DNA of 64,000 bases from Calamus simplicifolius (Eukaryota > Streptophyta > Magnoliopsida > Arecales > Arecaceae), in NCBI GenBank assembly GCA_900491605.1, contig UESW01003900.1, positions 981,147 to 1,045,146 on the forward strand, written 5' to 3'. Positions 52,580 to 62,447 of the stretch are shown piece after piece. The stretch's first letter is position 1, and each line of letters opens with the position of its first letter. The translations under genes were made by a program, and so were the position numbers. The notes under the pieces are model-generated. The model made no database searches, had not been told where the DNA came from, and saw nothing but the letters and a program-made list of their open reading frames with translations.

Positions 52580-54860
52580 CAAATATCATATTCTATTTAT
52601 GGTTCTTTCCAAACTTAGAGCATGGCTTCCAATTAGACTTGACATAGGTTTGATCTAAGTTTGATCCAATCCGAACTTAGAGCATCATTCCAAATTTAAA
52701 TTGATTTAGCCTTGATTTGTCCCGATCTTATAGCAACGCTCCAGATTGAACTTCATTTAGCTTGATGGAGTAATGCTTCGATTGAACTTGATTTTAGTTT
52801 GATTTCACCCAATCTTGGAGTAACGCTCGAGATTGAACTTGATTTGGGTCTGCTCTTAGTTCCATCTAACTCGATCTTAGAACAATGCTCTATATTTAAC
52901 TTTATTTAGGATTGATCTTAATTTTATCCAACCCCATATTACATAAGTGCTCTAGATTGAACTTGATTTGGGTTTGATTTAATTTGATTGAACCATATCT
53001 TGAATCAACGCTCTAAATTGAAGTTGATTCATGTTTGATGTAAATTTTATCCAACCCAATCTCAGAGCAATTATCTAGATGAGATATGATTTGTGTTTGA
53101 CTTGGTTTGATATATAACTTGAACTTGGTTCAACCCAATGTTGAAAAATCTCTCTAAGTAACTCTCTAGATTGTACTTGATTCAAATTTGATCTAATTTG
53201 ATCCAACTTTGATATATCAATATTGGAGGAATGCTCGAGATTGTACTTAATTGAGGTTTGATCTAAGTCCGATCCAACACAGTTTTGCAATACTGCTTTA
53301 GATTCAACTTGATTTTGGTCCATCTCAATCTTATGGCAATGGATGGAACATGATTCGAGTTCAATTTGGCATGATCTTGAAGCAATGCTTTAGATTAAAC
53401 TTAATTGGGTCTTGACCAAGGTTAGATCTAATCCAATCATATAGTAATGCTTTAGATTAAACTTGATTCAAACATGATCTAAGTAATAATATATGGCCAA
53501 ATTATTTTTTGCCAGTCCAAAATAAAGTTCATTCGGGTATGATCTGGGTACAATCTGTCCCAAACATGGATCAATGCTTTTCTGGTTGAACTTGATTTGA
53601 GCTTGATCTTGTTTTGAACTCACCTGATCTTAAAGCAATGCTCTAGATTGAACTTGATTCAGGTTTGATTTTAGTTTCATTAACCCAATCTTGAAGCAAC
53701 ATTCATGATTGGAGTTGATTGAAAAGAGATCAAAGTTCGATCTAGGCTAATCATATTATAATGTTTTTGATTGAAATTGATTCAGGTTTGATCTTATTTG
53801 ATCTGAACTAATCATGCTCTAAATTGAACTCGATTCGGGTTTGATCTAACTTGATCTTGGAACAATGCTCCTAATTTAACTTGATTCAGGTTCAATCTTA
53901 GTTTGATCTAACTTGATCTCGAAGTAATGCTTCATATTATACTTAATTTGGGCTCCATCTTCGTTTAAGCTAACCCGATCTTGAAGCAACACTCTAAAGT
54001 AGACTTGATTTAGGTTTGTTGTTTTATCAAACCCGATTTTAGGGCAACGCTTTAGATTTGATCTGATTTGAGTTTAATCTAAGTTTGATCAAAGCCAATC
54101 TTAGTGCAATGCTCTCGATAAAACTTGATTTGGGTATTATCTTTATTTCATCGAGCCTAATCTTGGAGCAAGACTCAAAATTGGACTTGATTAATGTTTG
54201 ATCTAACTTGATCATGCAACATCACTCCATATTGAACTTGATTCATCTTAGAGCTAAGATCAATCCAACCCGACCTTAGAGAAGTGCTCCATATCAAACT
54301 TTATTTGGGTTTGACCTAAGTTTGATCCAACCCTATCTTGGAATAATGCATTTGATTCATATTTGATTTGAGTTCGAACCAAATCAATATTGGAGGAATG
54401 CAGCATATTTCACTTAATTCGAGATTGATATAAGTTTGATCCAATACGATCTTTGAGGAATGCTCTACATTGGACTTGATTTGGGTTTGATCTTGCTCAA
54501 TCTAAGATCAAGGCTCCATATTGAACTTTTAATTCCGATTTGATCAAAGTTTAGTCGAACCCGATCCTAGAGAGCAATGTTAGATATTTGATTTGATCCA
54601 GGTTTGATTTAAGTTTAATCCACCCTGATCTTAGAGAAATGCTTTTTAAACTGAACTTGATTGGGGTTTGGTCAAAGTTTGATTGAATTCGATCAAACAA
54701 CAGAATCCAGATTGGACTTGATTCGGGTTTGATATAAGTTTGATCCAACTCAATCCTCGAGCAACGCTCTCAATTTGACTTGATTTGGGTTTGATATATA
54801 TTAATCTAACCTTTTCTTAGAGCAATACTGCGTGAATTAGACTTGATTCATGTCAAGTGC
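52580..54860. repeat. Degenerate array of about 60-bp repeats
   Basis: About 37 diverged units over 2.3 kb. A typical unit reads GAACTTGATTCGGGTTTGAT, CTAAGTTTGATCCAACCCGA, TCTTAGAGCAATGCTCTAGA. Unit length drifts around 60-62 bp with indels. No unit is identical to its neighbour, so the array is old. No transposon signature at its edges that I can see, and no coding sequence. Confidence 0.8.
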
Positions 54861-54863
54861 ATA

Positions 54864-55309
54864 CTTTCCATCAATGTTTTGAAAACTAGACTGCCGACCT
54901 GATATTTGGGTCATGGGTCAATCGGGTCGATCGGATAATATCATAATTAATTTTTAATTTAATAATATAAATATTAAACTATAAAAAAATCATTAAAACA
55001 TATATACATGTTCAAAAAAATTATATAACATTAAAACTATAGAAAAATATCTTTAAAATTATAGATGGGTTGTTTTTAGGTGCAGACCAAAGTGAGAAAT
55101 TAAAAATCCCAAAAAATCTATCCCTAATTTTGTTTATCAAAACTAAAAGTCTAAAAATAGGTGTTAGATTGGTTCAATGAGCCTTTCAGCTTTCATCGGG
55201 TCATATAAAAGTTAACTTCAATAATAAAATCGGATCAAACTTATGATTCCCGGTTGGACCGGTTCAATTGGTCGGTCTGGTCTGATTTTCAAAACCATGC
55301 TTTCTATCA
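54864..55309. mobile_element. MITE, Mutator-like by TSD length
   Basis: Core 54874-55299 with imperfect terminal inverted repeats (left ATGTTTTGAAAACTAGAC, right end reverse-complemented CATGGTTTTGAAAATCAGAC). Flanking 10-bp direct repeats CTTTCCATCA and CTTTCTATCA differ at one base; 9-10 bp fits Mutator-like elements. AT-rich interior without a gene. The superfamily remains uncertain. Confidence 0.65.
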
Positions 55310-56268
55310 GGGTGAATAGATCTTTACTCATAATAATTCCTCATGCAACCAAATTATAAGGCAATATATAGTCTTTTGAAGAAATAACAAATCTTCAAAA
55401 TCTTAGCATAACGCTAAACTAAACGACCCAATCAACATCATTACAATACCATTATGCTGTTAGATAAACATTAAAACTAACAAAACTTTTAAGCTTATTC
55501 ACCAAGTTTGCTCATGTTTCCTTCTTTTTAATTCCTCTCCCCCCTTTTTTATATTTTATATTTTTGATTTTTTTTTTTTTTTGCTCTCCCTTATTCTTAC
55601 CCTATAGGTGGCAATATTTCTTCTCTTTAAAAGAAAGTTTCATATGGATAGGTGGAGAGAATAAATTACAAGGGAATATAAATAAAAACCCGAGAGAAAG
55701 GGATGAATCTTAAAGTTCATCCAAAAATATGGTAGCTAGGCTAAACTGGTAAGGAAGTGCTTTATATATATATATAAAGTTCATCCAAAAATATGGTAGC
55801 TAGTAGTAAATCATGTTTTGTAGGCTAAACTGGTAAGGAGGTGCTTTATATATATATAAATATATAATTTTATGTTGACAACCTTAGCCCATATCCATTC
55901 GAAAAGATGGTGGCTTTTTTTTTTTTTTTCAGGAGGCTAAGCTACCAGAAATGCTTTCTTTTGCTTTTTTATTTTTCATTTTGGGTAGAAAGTGTTATAA
56001 GCTCTTTCCTTATTCTCTTCTACCTTAGTATCTCTTTGTTTTGAATATAAATATAGTGCAAGTTTATTTCTTTGACCAACATAATTAGTCATTTTAACTT
56101 TGGTTTTGTGGATCAAAATTTGATCAACCTATAGAGGTAGGAAAATCAAAGACTTAAAGGCTAAGGATGTTGCATTCTCATTTTTAAATTTATTTATTTA
56201 TTTATTTATTTATTTGAGATGTGTATTTCTCTTTATATAGTTTATCCATTCTGCCTTGATATTAATAT
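55310..56268. other. AT-rich DNA with local duplications
   Basis: No gene seen. Contains a T-run (55567-55582), a partly duplicated block around TTCATCCAAAAATATGGTAG and GCTAAACTGGTAAGG (about 55710-55860) with TA repeats, and a (TTTA)n run at about 56187-56216. Confidence 0.6.
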
Positions 56269-57289
56269 TGTTGCCGCCGGGATCCGTCCTCCGACTCGGG
56301 CGCGGTCGATCTCCAGGGTGAGGGGTGCGGCGGTCCTGCAAAAAAGGAAGCCCACACGCGGAGGGACGCTGGGGGTGGTCCTCCGCGGAAGGCCCTCCGA
56401 TGCTCAAGTCAGTGAGGAAGGAATCGGCGATCAACCAGACAATGGGAAGGTGGATCTCTCCGGGAGACCTCTCCAGGGGGCGGCCAATCGGAAGCTCTAG
56501 GAGGGGCAGAGCACCGACGAGCTGCCGGGAGAGAGGAGCGAGCCCAGAGTTTTGTGTGCGTCAAGAGTCGCGTACCTGAGAGAATCTGAGAATCTGATAC
56601 TTATAGACTGTCATCTGGATCTTGAGCATCTTCTGGAAGGTTCAGAGGTTGTTACGATATGGAGGCGGACAGAATCAGGCCATTGTGGGGCCGTTAGGCT
56701 CCGTACTCATTTGTTAAGGGATCGACGGCCGGGAGAGCTCCTCGATGCCTCGGGATCTGGTCAGGTAGCGTGGGGCGGTTACAATAGGCTCTAGGCCACG
56801 TCCCGACATGATTCTTTGTCCAGGATGCCGTTCGGGTAGGCTTGGGCTCTCCCGCGCCAAGTTCCGCGGAGGTGGGTGTTAGGCTACGGATCGCTTGATG
56901 AAACCAAGCCATAGAGGAGACCGAGTTACAGGGGCCCGGGAGGGGCCGAGCTATGGAAGCCCGGAAGGGGCCGAGCTATGGAAGCCCGGAAGGAGCCGAG
57001 CTGTGGAAGCCCGGAAGGAGCCGAGCTGTGGAAGCCCGGAAGGAGCCGAGCTATGGAAGCCCGGAGGGGGCCGAGCTATGGAAGCCCGGAGGGAGCCGAG
57101 CTGTGGAAGCCCGGAAGGGGCCGAGCTATGGAAGCCCGGAGGGGACCGAGCTATGGAAGCCCGGAGGGAGCCGAGCTGTGGAAGCCCGGAAGGGGCCGAG
57201 CTATGGAAGCTCGGAGGAATCGAAGGGAGGAGGTTAGCCTTAACCGCCTCGCACAGATATTAACGCAATGGCGATTTTACCCCTCAACA
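56269..57289 (-). repeat. Tat-2 3' LTR (1021 bp)
   Basis: TGTTGCCGCC to CCTCAACA. The first 200 bp align with the Tat-1 LTR (CCTCCGACTCGGGCGCG, CCTCCGATGCTCAAGTCAG). The extra length is mostly the 25-bp array. Confidence 0.88.
56944..57218. repeat. 25-bp tandem repeat in Tat-2 LTR, 11 units
   Basis: Unit GGGGCCGAGCTATGGAAGCC plus CGGAA. Units vary only at a few fixed positions (GGGG/GGAG, CTATGG/CTGTGG, GGAA/GGAG). As 25 is not a multiple of three and no stop is formed, all three plus frames are open; the resulting frames are not taken as genes. Confidence 0.92.
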
Positions 57290-57337
57290 CATGCCCTCCA
57301 CTCCCTAGTCCGAAGCATAGGTTCGGGCGTAGGGAGT
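57290..57337 (-). promoter_or_regulatory. Tat-2 polypurine tract and adjoining hairpin
   Basis: Minus strand GGGAGTGGAGGGCATG adjoins the LTR. ACTCCCTA (57300-57307) pairs with TAGGGAGT (57330-57337). Confidence 0.6.
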
Positions 57338-57592
57338 ACAAGTTCGAATGGCGCGCCATGGATGGGACGTCTTGGCCTAGCCAGCTCGCGCAATGATGCC
57401 CTAATTAATGCGACAGGGTCATCTCAGCCTTCGGGGCTAAGGCTCCTCTGTGAGCGGCGGTTAGGATTACGCCACGCTTCGAATTCCGATCGATCGGGTG
57501 GTTGTCGAGGCAATTTCGGACGCCTGGGATGGGACGCCCCGCATCTTCGGGGCAGCTTCCTTGGCGGAGAAGCGAAGTGATGGCCGCATGGT

Positions 57593-57606
57593 GTATATAT
57601 ATACAT
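57593..57606 (+). promoter_or_regulatory. Putative TATA box of the Tat-2 accessory gene
   Basis: GTATATATATACATA lies about 100 bases upstream of the ATG at 57707. The decayed Tat-1 copy lacks it. Inference from position. Confidence 0.4.
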
Positions 57607-57706
57607 ATTGTGCATGCGCGCTTGGCGTCTTTTCGTTTTGCTTTCAAAAAGGGGTCTGGCCTTCATCCTCTTCGACGTTTATTGTTCTTGTTTGGTACCC
57701 CTTTCA

Positions 57707-59014
57707 ATGGCGATGAGCCCCGATGATGTGGCCTCCGAGGTCGTTGCCGAGGACCTGGGGAGGATTCATCAGCGATATGGCCTGCCCTTGGACGTCATCC
57801 TACGGGTGCCGGAGCCCAATGATAGAGTCACCCGGGACTTGGAGTCCGGGGTCTTCATCTACGAGGATAGTCTGAAGGAAGGCCTTCGTTTTCCTCTCTA
57901 TCCCCTTGTGAAGGAGATTATGATCCACTACAACATCTGCCCATCAATGGTGGCTCCCAACAATTGGCGGAACATCATCGGATTCATCTCGATGTGCCAC
58001 CAGATTCGGATCGTGGCCACCCTCCCCCTTTTCCGCACCTGCTACCACCTGACTCCCGGGAGGAAATCAGAGTGGCCCTACATCGGGCCCCGGAGATCCT
58101 TCAACGTTATCGCGGATAAGCCCTCTTCCATCAAGGGGTGGAATAGTCGATTTGTTATCGCGGAGGGGAACGTCGGTTCCGACTTTCCTCGGCGATGGGG
58201 GATCGTTGCAAGGGATGCGGAGACGCATCTGGCTCTGTCGGCACAGGAGGAGAAGGACTTGGACGTCCTTCATAATGGTCAGGTGTTTTCGGCAAATGAC
58301 CTGCTATCGGAGGGGGCCCTCTTCGTAGCTGGGCTCAGCCCCCTGGACCCGCAAGGTGAGTCCCTTTCGTGCCGTGTATCTTTTTGATCAGTGTGCTTGA
58401 TTCTGAGTATGTGTGCTCTATTCTAATACCCGCAAGGTCGGCATTGTCGAGCCTCTCCAAGAGAAAGAGAGGGAAGCGCCCAGGGGAAGGCAGCGGCGTG
58501 GACAGCGGCCGGCCCAAAAAAAGGGCTCATACATCCGCAAGGAGCCCACCGGGCGCTGGAGCAGTCGCTACAAAGGCGCCGGGGGCGAAAGAGGATCCGG
58601 GGAGGGCGGTTATGGCGCCCAACCCTTTCGTGTTGGAGATTTCAGATAGCTCGGATGAAGCTCCATCGACTCGCCAGACCGCGTTCCCCCTGAAGGAGGA
58701 AACGGCGGCGGATTTAGAAGAGGGGACTGTTGCTGAGGAGGTTGCCATCCCCGCAGGATCGCCGCCGGCTCCAGCAGGAGAGGAAGAAGTGGCGGCCGCA
58801 GCCGGGGAGGTTCAGGGGGGACTTTCTCTCGGCCTCTCCGCAGGGGAGCACGGTAGCAGTGAGGCAGGTCAGACCGAGGCTTCAGGGGAGCCTGCGAAGG
58901 AGACGCAGGTGGTGGAACAGGCCGGGATCTCGGAGGGCCCGGCGGCGGAGACACAAATGGTGGTGACCGAGGGAGGGGCGTCGAAGGAGGAGACGCGGCA
59001 AGGCGGGAGCTCCG
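57707..59014 (+). pseudogene. Tat-2 antisense accessory gene (Transposase_28-like), cut by Athila
   Basis: ATG at 57707 (MAMSPDDVASEVVAEDLGRI). Exon 1 is open to 58355 and holds the whole Transposase_28-like domain (YGLPLDVILRVPEPNDRV, GVFIYEDSLKEGLRFPLYPL, NICPSMVAPNNWRNIIGF). A donor GCAAG/GTGAGT at 58355 and one frame-compatible acceptor (CGCCCAG/GG at 58483) give an intron of 128 nt; other acceptors break the frame. Exon 2 has a basic GRPKKRAHTSARS stretch, possibly a nuclear signal, then a long acidic region and is cut at 59014 by the Athila LTR. No stop is present before the cut, so this copy was intact when hit. Function unknown. Confidence 0.75.
59010..59014. other. Athila putative TSD CTCCG (left)
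   Basis: Five bases directly before LTR start TGAT; the partner would be beyond the window. Confidence 0.4.
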
Positions 59015-60208
59015 TGATAAACGCATAAATAATTATCATTAAACCTATTAATTAATAATTTAACATACCTATTTTTATTTAATATTTTAATATTTTATAT
59101 AATATTTTTGATAAAACCTTATCAGTTTAAAGAGCTCGATTTTAGGGATTTAATGACGCAAACGGCACCCAAATCGGATTTAAGATGAGCTCGGAATTGA
59201 TTTTATAAGGATTTAGCACGGCTTTCAAAGCAAAAACGGCAAATACGTTGCAGACTTCATCGTTATCTCAGCTAGTTTCTACCGATTCTTCTCTAAATCC
59301 AATCTAATCGTTTCCTCCATTAATTAAGGAATAGATTAGATTAGAAGATTAGACGAATTAAATTCCTCTTACGATTTTCTCACTTGATTTCATCGCTTCC
59401 GCACGGCTCTCTTTTCTTAAACGATTCTTCTCCAAATCAATTTCTAACCGTTTCCTCCACCAATTAAAGAATAGATTAGATTGTAAGTTATCAAATTAAG
59501 TGAATTAAAATCCTCTAGAAGAATTTGAATTTTATTGATTATTTATCTAGCCTTATCTTGTTATTTTTCTTGCTTTCGTTGCATTGTCTCTGTTTTGAAA
59601 CAGACTCCTCGCCGCGTCAAGGCCGCGTCCGGGGCCTCTACAAATAGCGCAAAGGGAGTCCAAGGAAGAATCGATCTAGCGCGCTGCATCCGAGAGAGTT
59701 TTGGGCGGTGTTCATCCGTGGATTGGAGTCCTAGGTGCTCTGTTCCAGCCGTTTGAAGCTCCGTTTGAAGCTCTGTTCCAGCCACCGTTTGAAGAGCTGT
59801 TCCAGCCCCAGGTGTGGAGTTCTTGGATGCTCTGCTTCGAGGCGTATGCAAAGAGGGCCTGGTTTGATTTAGGAATTTATTATAATATGTTGCTTTCTTA
59901 ATGTCATAACTCTTTACTTTTTATGAAATAAAATTTTTATTCATGATTAATTGTTATTAAATTATATTTAAGTGGAAATAATTTTAGACTGATCTATTCT
60001 TTAAAGGGACGGCCGTGATCTACGGGTACGGGTGCTCTTATAAGATAGACCATATCTTGATTATTTTGCACTACTAATTATTTAATTAATTAAATTTATA
60101 AGTTTATTTCAAGATAATCGCTAAAGTCCCTGTGGAATCGATCCCTTACTCTCGCTATTCTAATAGTGAAATTAAGGTGTTTAAATCGTTGCGCTACGAC
60201 ACGCATCA
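59015..60208 (+). repeat. Athila 5' LTR (1194 bp)
   Basis: Ends TGATAAACGC and CACGCATCA share the inverted TGAT/ATCA termini. AT-rich 5' half. A possible TATA variant CTACAAATAGC is near 59638, ahead of a short GC-rich stretch with repeated GCTCTGTTCCAGCC/GTTTGAAG motifs (59735-59815). Confidence 0.82.
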
Positions 60209-60214
60209 GATTTT

Positions 60215-60233
60215 TGGCGCCGTTGCCGGGGAC
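60215..60233 (+). promoter_or_regulatory. Athila tRNA-Asp primer-binding site
   Basis: TGGCGCCGTTGCCGGGGAC, complementary to the 3' end of plant tRNA-Asp, six bases after the LTR. Confidence 0.92.
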
Positions 60234-60960
60234 TTAAGTGTGTTATTTTGTGCTTAGATTGAATTTATTTTCTGCAAAACTCAAAATTCTTCCATTGACA
60301 TCTCATAATTTATTAGGAAATTAGAAACCTAATCACAAAAATCTTTAAAAAAAAAGTAATTAGATTAATTTTGTTTGATAATTTTAAGAGTTTGACATCT
60401 ATTTGTTGCATAGCATTTCATAATTAACTTTAAGGGCACAAACCCCTAATCAAGATAAGGTGGGGATTTCATCACCCTTCCTTGGCCCACAAACCACATC
60501 CTTCATTCTGCATTAACCCAAACCTTTAACTCTAAAATTAATTAGACATCAGCCCCTAAGGAACTCGAGCTCAATAGGACAAGGCACCCAAAAGAGTTGG
60601 ACCGGGTCGAGATTGACTGCTTAACTGGTGTCTAGAAAAGGAAAGGAAAGTGGTTACTTAATTGGTTCGTTCGCTTACCTAGTAGGCAACGGGGGGACCC
60701 CCACTAACCTTATCCTCAACTGGCTAGTTGATCAGCTAATTTTTGACTGGAGGGCTCCAAGGCGGTCTTGGAAGTTAGGAGCTGTCTAGATCTAGGGTAA
60801 ACCTAGAATAGAGAGTCTAATCTTTGCTAACTTGATTGCTAAGAATTATTAAACCTAATTAAATTATTCATTGCTCTTAGTTTTAGGAATCTTTTAGGAT
60901 ATTTTTTTTAGAATCTCCTTCTTTTTCTTTTATTATAATAAATAAATAAATAAATAAAAA
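60234..60960 (+). other. Athila leader
   Basis: No open frame of note; contains a poly-A tract (60349-60357) and an (AAAT)n run just before gag. Long leaders are usual in Athila. Confidence 0.6.
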
Positions 60961-60990
60961 TTGTTTGCTTTAGAGTCATTGGTAGGGTGT

Positions 60991-62220
60991 ATGCTTGGTC
61001 GCCGATCGTTGCAACCCAACCTTATACCCTTAGATCCTGAGATAGAAAGAACTATTAGAGCAAACAGACTCAGAATTATGGATCCTAATAACGAAAATAA
61101 TCAACCAAGACAGTTGAAAGAGTATTTCACTCCTTCAAGGTATACCTACTCTCCCTGCATTCAAGTGCCTCCAGTAGAGGCTGCCCAATATGAAATTAAG
61201 TCAAGTGTAATCCAAATGTTACCATCTTTCTATGGACTTACAAATGAGGATCCCTACAAACACTTAGATGAATTCTTGGAAATTTGCTCAACTGTCAAGA
61301 TTCAAAATTTCTCCGATGATGCACTTAGGCTTAAGTTATTCCCTTTTTCCCTAAAAGATAAAGCCAAGTATTGGTTAAATTCATTAGACACTGTTATAAT
61401 TTCAACTTGGGATCATCTTCAGAGAGAATTTCTTAAGAAATATTTTCCTATAGGAAAAACGAATCAAATTAGAAAAGCCATAACAAGTTTTTCCCAGACA
61501 GATGGAGAAATGTTCCATGAGACATGGGAGAGATTCAAAGAACTAATTAGAAAATGTCCACATCATGCTATACCCAAATGGCAACTGGTTCAGTGCTTTT
61601 ATGATGGATTATCAGAAAAGCATAGGCAAATGGTTGATGCTTCATGTGGTGGGACATTTATGTTAAAAAATGAACATGAGGCTTGGCAACTCTTTGAGAC
61701 ATTGAGTGAGAATTCATTACATCACATGTCAGTTGCTCGTCGAGACCCTCCCGTAGAACCTAAAAGAGGTGGAATATATGAAATAGGTCATTCTACAGAT
61801 ATCTATACTAAGGTAGATGAATTATCCCATAAACTTGACCGGATTCTACAAGTTGGAAACATCTCTTCCCCATCTACTCAATTACATGAGGTCTGCATAA
61901 TTTGTTCGAGTCCAACCCATTCTATAGGTGAATGTCCAGCTGCATACCAATTTCCTGAACTTGTTCAAGAGCAAGCCCACCAAGCCCAAACCCGATTAGC
62001 TCCTAGAACAGGAAATGATCCATTTTCAAATACTTACAATCCTGGCTGGCGAAATCACCCAAATTTTTCTTGGAAACCTCAACCTGTAACCAATTCATCG
62101 ATCAGACCTAATTATCAAGAAACAATTTTAGAAGCATGCCATATTCACAATATCCAAACATCCCACAACCTCCACCGAATAATCAGCCTACTTTTGAAGA
62201 CAAAGTGTTACAAGCATTGA
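60991..62220 (+). pseudogene. Athila gag
   Basis: The frame is open from 60961; candidate starts are ATG 60991 (MLGRRSLQPN) and ATG 61078 (MDPNNENNQP). It contains IKSSVIQMLPSFYGLTNEDP, RLKLFPFSLKDKAKYWLNSL, WDHLQREFLKKYFP, a CFYDGL block typical of Athila gag, and the zinc knuckle CIICSSPTHSIGEC (CX2CX4HX4C). A single-base frameshift just after the PNYQ codons (about 62120) makes the last 30 codons spurious; the true reading continues with TFEDKVLQALKGLEMNTQIL to about 62256, where another base is missing. Confidence 0.85.
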
Positions 62221-62447
62221 AAGGGCTAGAAATGAATACTCAAATCCTTCACTCCACACACAATCTATTGCAAAACTAGAAACTCAGATAGGTCAATTAG
62301 CCACAGCATTCAGTAGAAGGGAGGAGGGTAAGTTACCTAGTCAGCCTATCGATAACCCAAAAGGACAATTCATGGCTGAGGTTCCAATAGTCCTGACAAA
62401 TTCCCAGAACATGCTAAATCAGTCATGACTCTCAGAAGTGGAAAACA

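Larger units (their letters stand above)
56269..59014 (-). mobile_element. Ty3/gypsy Tat-lineage element 2, 3' end only
   Basis: Same layout as Tat-1: LTR, polypurine tract with hairpin, then the plus-strand accessory gene. The element lies on minus and its gag-pol would be to the right, beyond the Athila inserted at 59015 and outside the window. The five bases before the LTR are AATAT (putative TSD). Confidence 0.8.

Noticed and set aside
53075..54748. Minus-strand ORFs in the 60-bp array
   Set aside because: Short frames built from the repeat unit (DQTxIKxxL-type peptides); no start context or domain.
56895..57580. Plus-strand frames with repeated GPSYGSPEGAELWKPG-like peptides
   Set aside because: Produced by the 25-bp tandem repeat; the same peptide appears in all three frames, which is a repeat effect and not a gene.
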